A stretch of DNA of 8,057 bases from Candidatus Zipacnadia bacterium (GTDB lineage Bacteria; Armatimonadota; Zipacnadia; Zipacnadales; Zipacnadaceae). The stretch covers positions 1 through 8,057 of the forward strand of contig JALGTV010000106.1 in assembly GCA_029821215.1 (NCBI GenBank). Direction: 5' to 3'. A model generated the notes under the pieces. That model made no database searches. It was not told where the DNA came from and was given only the letters and a program-made list of their open reading frames with translations. This document shows, piece after piece, positions 1 to 6,345 of this stretch. Position 1 is the first letter of the stretch. Each line of letters begins with the position of its first letter. The position numbers and the translations under genes are program-made.

Positions 1-725
1 ACCAATTGCTCCCAATCCTCATCTGACCCCAGCGCCGCCATGGTATAGGCTGATCGCGGCATCTGGTGGAGATTGGTGGTCCACCCACAATTAGCGGGGG
101 CGTACTGAATAAGCAGCGGGTCGTACCGCACTACGCCCAGGGCACCCAGCAGCTCCCGACCCACCCGGCCCGCCGCAGTCGCAGCCGCGTAGGCCTCCCG
201 GCTGGCGGAAACCGCAAATACCGGCCAATGGATTTGCCCCTCCTCATTGATAGGCCCAGGGACCACCGACCAGACATCTACATGCTCTATAGCTATGTCC
301 AGCGAGAAGGCGCTATCCAGCGCCGCGATGGCATCACTTTCTACGTCTTCTATCTGGAACTGCCCAGTACACAGATCACCGGCCTGAAACTTGACCAGCG
401 CCGCGGCTATCCCCTCCACCTCGCCGACAGCAATGCGCAGGGGGCGCTGATGCAGTGTCCGCTGCTTGAGGCTGGCAGCTATTTGCGCTTCGGCGGCCGG
501 GCAGATGCCCTTCAGTAGCTCCCCCTGGCCTCCGGGCAGAGGCCCAAGCAACTGCGGAGGAGGAGTGTCCTGATGAACCAGCAGATGTGATAGCTCACCC
601 CCACTACCACGCAGGGGGAGGTCCGAGGGCCCAGCAGGAGCCGCCCGACTCCCGGCCATACACAACAAACCGATTATTGTTACTATCCCTAACGAGACCA
701 GGACATAATTTCTGTTGAATGGCAT
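1..725 (-). CDS. Exported protein of unknown family, 3' end cut by left window edge
   Basis: An open frame of 241 codons runs from ATG at 725-723 to the left edge with no stop, so only the N-terminal part is visible. Residues 1-29 form a Sec-type signal peptide: basic start (MPFNRN), hydrophobic core at about 8-23, then a possible signal peptidase I site after SRA (residues 26-28). The Cys at 22 lacks a convincing lipobox. A Pro/Gly-rich linker (about 29-70) leads to a mixed alpha/beta region holding the segments IEHVDVW (146-152), HWPVF (166-170) and GVVRYDPLLI (197-206). I do not recognise the family and assign no function. The gene has its own promoter and follows the htrA terminator, so it is probably transcribed alone. 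No clear Shine-Dalgarno precedes the ATG. Opposite-strand frames here lack start signals. Confidence that it is a real gene is good because signal peptide, promoter and long open frame agree. Confidence 0.78.
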   Translation of the reverse strand, partial: MPFNRNYVLVSLGIVTIIGLLCMAGSRAAPAGPSDLPLRGSGGELSHLLVHQDTPPPQLLGPLPGGQGELLKGICPAAEAQIAASLKQRTLHQRPLRIAVGEVEGIAAALVKFQAGDLCTGQFQIEDVESDAIAALDSAFSLDIAIEHVDVWSVVPGPINEEGQIHWPVFAVSASREAYAAATAAGRVGRELLGALGVVRYDPLLIQYAPANCGWTTNLHQMPRSAYTMAALGSDEDWEQL

Positions 726-771
726 CTATTATCGTGGGGAACTGAGAATGTCGGCTGCGGCTTGGCTGTCT

Positions 772-800
772 ATTATAGCTGATTCAGTTGTCCGCGTCCA
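772..800 (-). promoter_or_regulatory. Sigma70-type promoter for the left-edge exported protein gene
   Basis: On the minus strand a perfect -10 TATAAT (777-772) lies 17 bp from a -35-like TGGACG (800-795), which matches TTGACA at four of six positions. Transcription would start near 765, giving a leader of about 40 nt before the ATG at 725. It lies downstream of the htrA terminator, which supports independent transcription. Prediction by consensus and spacing only. Confidence 0.6.
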
Positions 801-880
801 GACCGGGCAGCCGTAGCAACGAATCATCACAGACAGGAAGGGAATGGGGCGACTTGGAGTCCGTCGGCAGGAACCGGTTG

Positions 881-921
881 ACAAATAAAAAGCCCGCTGG
901 GCAATCAACAGCTCAGCGGAC
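881..921 (-). terminator. Intrinsic terminator after htrA
   Basis: Read on the minus strand, GTCCGCTG (921-914) pairs with CAGCGGGC (899-892) as an 8-bp stem with one G-U pair and a 14-nt loop. It is followed at once by the T-rich run TTTTTATTTGT (891-881). It lies about 90 nt past the htrA stop codon. The plus-strand reading has a much poorer T tract, so it is assigned to the minus strand. Confidence 0.8.
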
Positions 922-1010
922 CTTCGTTTTGCTTATCTCAGCGACAGTTGGAATGCACCACCGGTGATTGGGTCAATAGCCTCAGGTCTAATCAGTTCTC
1001 ATCTACGCTC

Positions 1011-2657
1011 CTACCACTCTACCGGAATGTCGGTTATAAGCGATAGCACCTCGCCCTCAGCCTTACGAGTCACGCGGAGGATCACATAGTCGTGGCCGCT
1101 TTGTTTAGCCTGGTCAAGGGCGGCGTTGTACTCGTCCAGGTTCGTGATCGACTGGCGGTTGATGTGAGTGATGATGTCCCCGGCCTTGACCTTTCCGGCG
1201 GCTGGTCCACTGGAGTCTACCTCTACGGCTACTACTCCCGCCACATCCTCGGGCAGGTCAATATGGCGGGCCAGTTCACTGGAAAGTGCCGCCACCTTCA
1301 CGCCTAACGCTTCGCTCACCACGACGTCAGATGGAGTCTTGGTTTCTTTTTCAGCTTCCGGCTGCGCTTTTTCCTCAGGGGCCTCCAACCCGGCATACTT
1401 GGCCGGCATTTCCCCCAACTTAACTTGCACTTGCCGGTGCTGCTTGTCGCGAATCACGTCCAGGGTGACCTCAGCTCCCGGCTGCCGACTCATAATAATC
1501 TTTTGCAGATCCCAGGTGTCCTTTACTTTCTCGCCATCCACGGCCACGATAACATCATCCACCTGCAGCTCACTGCGGGCGGCCGGCGCGCCAGGCCGGA
1601 TGCTGCTCACCAATGCACCATACTCAGCTCCGTAGAAGTCTTTCATATTGGGCGTCAGATCCTCGATGCCGATACCCAACCAACCCCGAGTCACCTTCTT
1701 CTTTTTTATGAGCTGAGGCACCACTTGCTTGACTGTGTTGGAAGCGATAGCAAAGCCAATACCGATATTGCCGGCCATGGGCCGCGGCGCCTGGGAGGCG
1801 ATGGCCACGTTGACCCCAATTACCTCGCCGGCCAGGTTAACTAACGGACCGCCACTATTGCCAAAGTTGATAGCGGCATCGGTCTGGATGATATCGCCCA
1901 GGCGAATGTACCTACTGGCCCCAGGCAGGAAGCGGCCCTTGGCCGAGATGATCCCGGCAGTGACCGTCTGCTCCAGACCCAGGGGGCTGCCCACCGCTAC
2001 TACCCACTGGCCAACTTGGGCGGCATCGGAGTTACCCAGAGACAGCGCCGGTAGCTTACGGTCCACGTCCACCTTAATTACCGCTAACTCGGTCTTGGGA
2101 TCAATAGCAGCCAGCGTGGCGGGGTACTTGGTGTCATCGTTCTCCACGTCATAAAGCTGCACCTTGATCTCTGAGGCCCCTTTCACCACATGAGCATTGG
2201 TGACGATATAGCCGTCTTCGCTGTATATCCAGCCTGACCCCAGCGAATGGCCCTTGAACTCCTTAAACTTAGGCTCACTTTCCTCTTCATCACCTTCTGG
2301 CTGACCAAATGGCCAGGGAAAGCGGAAACCACGGGGCTCCTGGCCCTCTTCTTCAGGCCCTTCAAATGGCCAGGGAAATTGGCGGAAAAAGTCCTCAAGG
2401 TCAGGCAATTCGCGCAAGCGGCGCTGTTCGACCCGCTCAGCACTGATGTTGACTACCGCCGGTAGGACCTGCTGGGCCACTCCTACGAATCCTTCTTCCA
2501 GGTCAACTAACTGCTGGGCAGTGGCCGGCGGTGCTACGGCCTGCTGAGCCCGGGGATAGTAAAGCACTACGCCCGCGATGGCCGCACCAGCTATCATGCT
2601 AACCAGAATAATGATAATGTGGATATGGTGGTGACCAACCAGTTTATCTGAAGACAT
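1011..2657 (-). CDS. HtrA/Deg-family membrane-anchored serine protease with two PDZ domains
   Basis: This 548-residue protein has the full HtrA layout and probably degrades or senses misfolded envelope proteins. An uncleaved N-terminal membrane helix (about 13-34) anchors it with the protease outside. A linker with acidic and FPWPF segments (about 85-130) precedes the trypsin-like domain (about 136-320). The nucleophile is Ser268 in GNSGGPL and the histidine is His156 in TNAHVV. The acidic triad position, normally Asp before [LI]A, is Glu190 in DPKTELAVIK, which is unusual. PDZ1 starts at GWLGIGIEDL (about 325-416) and PDZ2 spans about 448-540, separated by a Glu/Lys-rich linker (425-445). 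The ATG is supported by GGAGG at 2672-2668, 10 nt upstream. It is transcribed alone or with larB, and ends at the intrinsic terminator at 881-921. Which Deg paralogue it is cannot be settled, so no symbol is given. Confidence 0.95.
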   Translation of the reverse strand: MSSDKLVGHHHIHIIIILVSMIAGAAIAGVVLYYPRAQQAVAPPATAQQLVDLEEGFVGVAQQVLPAVVNISAERVEQRRLRELPDLEDFFRQFPWPFEGPEEEGQEPRGFRFPWPFGQPEGDEEESEPKFKEFKGHSLGSGWIYSEDGYIVTNAHVVKGASEIKVQLYDVENDDTKYPATLAAIDPKTELAVIKVDVDRKLPALSLGNSDAAQVGQWVVAVGSPLGLEQTVTAGIISAKGRFLPGASRYIRLGDIIQTDAAINFGNSGGPLVNLAGEVIGVNVAIASQAPRPMAGNIGIGFAIASNTVKQVVPQLIKKKKVTRGWLGIGIEDLTPNMKDFYGAEYGALVSSIRPGAPAARSELQVDDVIVAVDGEKVKDTWDLQKIIMSRQPGAEVTLDVIRDKQHRQVQVKLGEMPAKYAGLEAPEEKAQPEAEKETKTPSDVVVSEALGVKVAALSSELARHIDLPEDVAGVVAVEVDSSGPAAGKVKAGDIITHINRQSITNLDEYNAALDQAKQSGHDYVILRVTRKAEGEVLSLITDIPVEW

Positions 2658-2674
2658 TTACGTCAGACCTCCGT

Positions 2675-2696
2675 AGCGATTTGTCAGCAAATCGCT
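2675..2696. repeat. Perfect inverted repeat in the htrA leader
   Basis: AGCGATTTG (2675-2683) and CAAATCGCT (2688-2696) are exact reverse complements around the 4-nt centre TCAG. The repeat ends only 2 bp from the htrA Shine-Dalgarno (2668-2672). It could be an operator for a dimeric regulator, or an mRNA hairpin beside the ribosome site. It does not match the CIRCE element. Confidence 0.75.
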
Positions 2697-2717
2697 CATA
2701 CTCTTCTGTCAATAGAT

Positions 2718-2748
2718 ATTATCACTTTTGACGCTGTGGCAGGATCAA
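2718..2748 (-). promoter_or_regulatory. Possible htrA promoter in the larB-htrA gap
   Basis: On the minus strand GATAAT (2723-2718) is a five-of-six -10 match. TTGATC (2748-2743) is a four-of-six -35 match, with a long 19-bp spacer. Transcription would start about 10 nt before the inverted repeat at 2675-2696, placing that repeat in the early transcript. The spacing is not ideal and the 131-bp gap could instead be read through from larB. Confidence 0.4.
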
Positions 2749-2788
2749 AAGTTCGTCTTAGTCTACCACGGCCCCTGGCCTATCACGG

Positions 2789-3556
2789 CTACGGGCGCGG
2801 CTGGCGCCAATTCTGGCACAACAGGGCAGCAAAGCAACCCGCCCCGAAGCCGTTGTCAATGTTAACCACTGCCACGCCGGTGGCACAACTATTAAGCATC
2901 GTCAGCAGCGCTGACAGACCACCGAAACTGGCCCCGTAACCAACACTGGTAGGTACGGCAATAACCGGCTTGTCTACCAATCCACCCACTACGCTGGCTA
3001 AGGCCCCCTCCATGCCGGCTACCACTACCAGTACTGCCGCCTCCTGGAGCGCCTCCCGATGATCCAGGAGGCGATGGAGCCCCGCCACCCCGACATCGTA
3101 GAGACGCTGGACCGGGCAACCAGCCGCCGCCACAGTAACGGCTGCTTCTTCAGCCACCGGTATGTCAGAGGTGCCGCCGGTGATTACCAGGCATTGGGCT
3201 AAGCACTTATCGCTATCAGCCGGCTGGCCGAGCTGGACAATGCGAGCCTGGTCATGGTAGACGGCTTCGGGGGCTATTTCCCCTATGGCCTGGTAGATGT
3301 CAGGGCTGGCTCGGGTGGCCAGGATGACCGGGGACTTGCCCCGCATAGCCTGGACAATACCCACTATCTGCTCGGTAGTCTTATTCTCGCAAAAGACAGT
3401 TTCGGGAAAACCGGTGCGCAGGGAGCGGTGATGGTCCACTTTGGCATAGCCCAAGTCCTCAAAGGGCAATCCCTTCAACTCCACCAGGGCAGCCTCCACC
3501 TCAAGCTGGCCGGCGGCTACCTGCTGCAATAGATTACGCAGATGTTCCTGGTTCAT
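2789..3556 (-). CDS. larB: LarB, pyridinium-3,5-biscarboxylic acid mononucleotide synthase
   Basis: LarB makes the first step of the nickel-pincer nucleotide cofactor of lactate racemase-type enzymes. It carboxylates nicotinic acid adenine dinucleotide and releases AMP, in the cytoplasm. The 255-residue length is normal. The N-terminal part has the LarB signature VDHHR (40-44) followed by GFPE (49-52). The C-terminal PurE-like domain has TGGTSDIPVAEEA (126-138), YDVGVAGLHRLL (153-164), GMEGALASVVGGL (181-193), VPTSVGYGASFGGL (201-214) and NIDNGFGAG (232-240). Cys224 in LNSCA corresponds to the cysteine reported to bond the pyridine ring in Lactiplantibacillus LarB. The ATG has AAGGGG 11 nt upstream. 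It lies 51 bp after the zinc-ribbon gene and 131 bp before htrA. The partner genes larC and larE are not in this window, so they must lie elsewhere if the pathway works. Confidence 0.95.
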   Translation of the reverse strand: MNQEHLRNLLQQVAAGQLEVEAALVELKGLPFEDLGYAKVDHHRSLRTGFPETVFCENKTTEQIVGIVQAMRGKSPVILATRASPDIYQAIGEIAPEAVYHDQARIVQLGQPADSDKCLAQCLVITGGTSDIPVAEEAAVTVAAAGCPVQRLYDVGVAGLHRLLDHREALQEAAVLVVVAGMEGALASVVGGLVDKPVIAVPTSVGYGASFGGLSALLTMLNSCATGVAVVNIDNGFGAGCFAALLCQNWRQPRP

Positions 3557-3607
3557 ATCCGAATCTGCCCCTTAGTTGCACGGGAACGCTGGAGAGTCGC
3601 GGCCCCA

Positions 3608-4129
3608 TTACGCCAAGCTACTCTCTACCCCCACCGGCTCGGCCAGGGCAGCAGCCGCAGTAGCCGTCACCGACTCCCGGTCCCCTATAGGGCGCCGCAT
3701 CATCACATTTATGATGTCATTACCTGACATCATCACCGGTTCCCACCCTCCGGCTACCATAGCATCAATTCGGTCATTGAGTAGGTCAACATTCGCATCA
3801 CTTAGCATCCGCAGTACGCGATATTCGTATCTACACATAACGGTTGCCCTCCCGGCAGCTACCCTGCCTAAATTGGGACTACCATGAGCCAGCCGACAGA
3901 CAATCAGCAGTGTACCAGCCACGATCAAGATAATAAAGATGGCGCGCACCTCCGGCGATAGGCGCCGCTCGTGCCGCCCGTACACATAGACGCGGTGGCG
4001 AGGTTCTTTGTCCGCCTGCTGTCTGAGCTGCTCACGCTGACCATTGGGAATAGGAGCCCCGCACTCTGGGCAAGTCTCAGTATCTTCGGTTATCTGATGG
4101 CCGCACTGCTTACACTCCACATTCCTCAT
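3608..4129 (-). CDS. Zinc-ribbon, single-pass membrane protein with DUF4177-like C-terminus
   Basis: A 173-residue protein. An N-terminal zinc ribbon has CxxC pairs at Cys6/Cys9 and Cys20/Cys23 (CKQCG and CPECG). A charged linker (29-60) is followed by one membrane helix (about 61-78, FIILIVAGTLLIV). The part after the membrane contains YEYRVLRM, then NDRIDAMVAGGWEPV, then a short strand ending MMRRP. This pattern of YEYKV, helix, GWELV and terminal strand is what I know from DUF4177 proteins, whose role is unknown. An Ala-rich tail follows. I chose ATG 4129 over the in-frame GTG at 4156 because AAGGAGGTG at 4145-4137 sits ideally for 4129 and would lie inside the longer version. It is probably co-transcribed with larB. 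No function can be assigned; a signalling or regulatory adaptor is a guess. Confidence 0.82.
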   Translation of the reverse strand: MRNVECKQCGHQITEDTETCPECGAPIPNGQREQLRQQADKEPRHRVYVYGRHERRLSPEVRAIFIILIVAGTLLIVCRLAHGSPNLGRVAAGRATVMCRYEYRVLRMLSDANVDLLNDRIDAMVAGGWEPVMMSGNDIINVMMRRPIGDRESVTATAAAALAEPVGVESSLA

Positions 4130-4136
4130 AGCCACC

Positions 4137-4145
4137 CACCTCCTT
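4137..4145 (-). promoter_or_regulatory. Strong ribosome binding site fixing the zinc-ribbon protein start
   Basis: AAGGAGGTG on the minus strand is almost a full anti-16S match. Its GGAGG core is 9 nt before ATG 4129. It overlaps the coding frame of the longer GTG-4156 version, which argues for the shorter protein. Confidence 0.8.
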
Positions 4146-4265
4146 CTCAGCACCACTTCGGCAACGCAACCTTCATTTCGCTATGCTGCTTGAAAATCCT
4201 TCTTGCTCAGTCCGGCCCTGCCAGTCCCGGTTTTTATCTCCAGTCAACAAATTCTCTGTTAGTAG

Positions 4266-4294
4266 ATTGTAACATATCAGCAACACAGCCGCAA
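4266..4294 (-). promoter_or_regulatory. Possible promoter for the zinc-ribbon/larB unit
   Basis: On the minus strand TACAAT (4271-4266) is a five-of-six -10 match, exactly 17 bp from TTGCGG (4294-4289), a three-of-six -35 match. It lies in the 260-bp gap between the divergent genes starting at 4129 and 4390. I found no convincing plus-strand promoter in that gap for the 4390 gene. Confidence 0.4.
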
Positions 4295-4389
4295 ATCTAT
4301 GTCTACCCCGCTAAATACAGCCGCCGGCCATACCGATAGCAACTTCGGACAGGCTGAGGGAGCCTGGACTTGCAAAGGAAGCAAACGCG

Positions 4390-5391
4390 ATGGCTGAATC
4401 CAGTCTGAAGTATTACGCGACCTCGGCCCAACCCCACAACATTGTTGAAGTCCGTGATGGGCTTGCCCAAGCCACTGATCCCCAAGCCCTGCTGGCTGCT
4501 GCCTATGCTAAAGCCAAGCCTCTGGGCGCAGACTTCTGGGCTGCAGCCGCCATAGACCATCCTTCTCACTATGTGTGGTTTCACACTCGGCTACCTCTAT
4601 CTGACGAGATCCTGCGCCAGCAAACCGCCGACCTGAACCGCCAAGTAACCCTATCCCGCAGCGAGTACGTACAGTTGCCCATAATGATATTTGAACCTAA
4701 GCCCATGGCCGCCGCCGAGTACCCCACTACTCCTGCTTTGAAGACCGACCCAGCCGAGTATCGCGACTTTCATATCTGGTCCGCACACAGCCCCCGCACA
4801 CTGGTCCGGGTGGGCTGCTGTGAGCCGACCCCCGGCCTGGACTACAACCTAACCCAAGCGTGGGCCGAATTGGTGGGGCTGCATCTGAGCGCCATACTGT
4901 ATTGCCCCGACAGTTTGGAGACACTGGAGATTTTCGGCGGTGGCGAGAAATTAGATGAGGAGACTTTCTTCCAATGCGTTGAGTTAGCCCTGGCCGAAGT
5001 CAATCGCCGTGACGGAGAGCTCACGCTGTTGGTTATGGAAATGAAAGCCCGCGACGAGGCAGCCGCGCGCCGCATCTCCAGCGAAGACTGGCACCGAGTG
5101 TGGGAAGTAATAAGGGGCCAGCTACGGCGCACTGACCTGGTGGGACAACTGGAGAGTGGCCGATATGTGATTGCTATGCCCCTAACCAACTGTCACGATG
5201 CTATGATTGTGGCCGACCGCATCCGTGCCCAAGTGGAGGGGCTTGCCGACCAGGGGTTGGTGCCCATAGACGTCACTATGGGTATGAGCACTTGGAATAC
5301 TGGCCGGCCCGGGGTAGGACGTCTGCTGTGGGAAGCCCGGGAGGCTATGCAACTGGCCCTCCAGTCCAATTCCGGTAGCAGCTATCGGTAA
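4390..5391 (+). CDS. GAF-like protein with degenerate, probably non-catalytic GGDEF domain
   Basis: The 333-residue protein looks soluble, with no signal peptide or membrane helix. Residues about 20-190 have a GAF-like pattern: an N-terminal helix, a central segment (TLVRVGCCEPTPG, 137-149), and a final helix like those that end GAF domains. Residues about 195-325 align by eye with a GGDEF fold: LDEETFFQCVELALAEVNRR, then the strand LTLLVMEMK, then the segment RRTDLVGQLESGRYVIAMPLT. The signature GGDEF is replaced by ESGRY (255-259), and the metal-binding LDID strand reads MEMK. Cyclic-di-GMP synthesis is therefore unlikely. It could be a sensor that binds GTP, a nucleotide or a partner. The start is supported by AAGGA at 4375-4379, 10 nt upstream. 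It is the only plus-strand gene here, divergent from the zinc-ribbon gene and convergent with the MEMO gene. The GAF assignment is less sure than the GGDEF one. Confidence 0.85.
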   Translation: MAESSLKYYATSAQPHNIVEVRDGLAQATDPQALLAAAYAKAKPLGADFWAAAAIDHPSHYVWFHTRLPLSDEILRQQTADLNRQVTLSRSEYVQLPIMIFEPKPMAAAEYPTTPALKTDPAEYRDFHIWSAHSPRTLVRVGCCEPTPGLDYNLTQAWAELVGLHLSAILYCPDSLETLEIFGGGEKLDEETFFQCVELALAEVNRRDGELTLLVMEMKARDEAAARRISSEDWHRVWEVIRGQLRRTDLVGQLESGRYVIAMPLTNCHDAMIVADRIRAQVEGLADQGLVPIDVTMGMSTWNTGRPGVGRLLWEAREAMQLALQSNSGSSYR

Positions 5392-5417
5392 GCCGGGCAG
5401 CGACGGTCGGTCTTGTC

Positions 5418-5446
5418 AGGCCCGAACCCTTCCCGGGTTCGGGCCT
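5418..5446. terminator. Hairpin between convergent genes, probable bidirectional terminator
   Basis: AGGCCCGAACCC (5418-5429) and GGGTTCGGGCCT (5435-5446) form a perfect 12-bp stem around a 5-nt loop. It starts 26 bp past the plus-strand stop (5391) and lies 35 bp past the minus-strand stop (5482). Neither side has a proper T run, so it may slow or stop transcription with help, or protect 3' ends. Confidence 0.6.
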
Positions 5447-5481
5447 AATGTTAGTACCAGTTTTAGGGCAATAGATTGTGG

Positions 5482-6336
5482 CTATCCAGTTACCTTCGCC
5501 GACACATATCCTACTACCGTAGGCATCGGCTGGACGTCACCGGAGGTGCTGTAAGCAATAAGCTGGCCGTGTCGGGCTCCCAGCGTAGTGGCGGCAATCA
5601 TCATCGCCGCCGTTGGCCCGTAACCGCACATAGATATGTGCCGCCGCGCCCGTGTCTGGAGCATCCCCTCAGCATCCAACTTCTCGATATGCTGGACCAA
5701 TAACATATCTTGTTCTCGGGCTACCTGAGCTGGTTCGTAGTGAGTCATATCGGTGCTGGCGATTATGACCGCATCCCGGCCCTCCAGCACCGTAGCCAAG
5801 CTGTCGCCAATGGGCGCGGCGGTTTCCCATTCCTGATCCACCATCATTATCGGTACAAAGCGGACACTGGCTCCGTACAGATGCTGGAGGAAAGGAAGCT
5901 GCACCTCCAGGCTGTGCTCGTAGCTGAAGGCAGCAGCGCTATCTTCCAGCACCGAACAGTCCTCAGCCACGGCGGTAGCTACTTCGCTATCAATGACCGC
6001 CTCCCCCAAGGGCGTGGCCCACGCGCCGGTGGTCTGGATGGCTGCGCCGATACGTACCGGCTGGTGGCTGGGGCCGATGATGATTATGACCTGGGGCCGA
6101 CCGTCCGCAGCCAGCTCATAGTACCCGCAGGCTGCCGGAGGGCCAGAATACGGATACCCGGCATGGGGACTGACCAACCCGATTATTTCTCGGGGGCCAT
6201 TCTCGTTGACCTCAGGCAGTTGCCCGGGCCCCAGGCGATGACGATAACAGCCCTCAATTTGCTCTCGTAAGGCTGTCTCTGAACCCGCATAAAACTGCCC
6301 CGCCACGGCCGGGGTGCGTACCGATTGGGGTGCCAT
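5482..6336 (-). CDS. amrB: AmmeMemoRadiSam system protein B (MEMO1 family)
   Basis: A 284-residue protein of normal family length with all the MEMO1 signatures: RTPAVAGQFY (7-16), PHAGYPYSG (57-65), GPSH (88-91), EHSLEVQLPFLQ (140-151), STDMTHY (194-200), MCGYGP (236-241) and YSTSGD (262-267). His58, His91 and Cys237 match the metal-binding residues of human MEMO1. The family is related to LigB-type extradiol dioxygenases. In bacteria it usually occurs with an AMMECR1-domain protein and a radical SAM enzyme, but its biochemical role is not established. Neither partner is in this window. ATG 6336 is preferred to the in-frame TTG at 6345 because GGAGG (6350-6346) lies 9 nt before the ATG and directly abuts the TTG. 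It starts 28 bp after the proS stop and is very likely co-transcribed with it. Transcription probably ends at the hairpin at 5418-5446. Confidence 0.93.
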   Translation of the reverse strand: MAPQSVRTPAVAGQFYAGSETALREQIEGCYRHRLGPGQLPEVNENGPREIIGLVSPHAGYPYSGPPAACGYYELAADGRPQVIIIIGPSHQPVRIGAAIQTTGAWATPLGEAVIDSEVATAVAEDCSVLEDSAAAFSYEHSLEVQLPFLQHLYGASVRFVPIMMVDQEWETAAPIGDSLATVLEGRDAVIIASTDMTHYEPAQVAREQDMLLVQHIEKLDAEGMLQTRARRHISMCGYGPTAAMMIAATTLGARHGQLIAYSTSGDVQPMPTVVGYVSAKVTG

Positions 6337-6345
6337 TTTGCTCAA

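Noticed and set aside
66..518. Plus-strand open frame of 150 codons
   Set aside because: It lies opposite the minus-strand exported protein gene, which has a signal peptide and promoter. The plus frame gives a Pro/Arg-rich sequence with no domain.
1168..2154. Several overlapping plus-strand open frames inside htrA
   Set aside because: They are antisense to a clearly conserved HtrA coding sequence and encode low-complexity products.
2707..2712. Perfect -35 hexamer TTGACA on the minus strand upstream of htrA
   Set aside because: No -10-like hexamer occurs at 16-19 bp spacing; the sequence there is the inverted repeat.
2789..3556. PurE (AIR carboxylase) instead of LarB
   Set aside because: The C-terminal fold is PurE-like, but the VDHHR/GFPE N-terminal signature, 255-residue length and LNSCA cysteine are LarB traits.
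4154..4156. GTG as the start of the zinc-ribbon protein
   Set aside because: The strong Shine-Dalgarno at 4145-4137 would lie within the coding region, and the nine extra residues have no family support.
4303..4584. Minus-strand frame overlapping the start of the GAF/GGDEF-like gene
   Set aside because: It overlaps the conserved gene in antisense and shows no recognisable domain or ribosome site.
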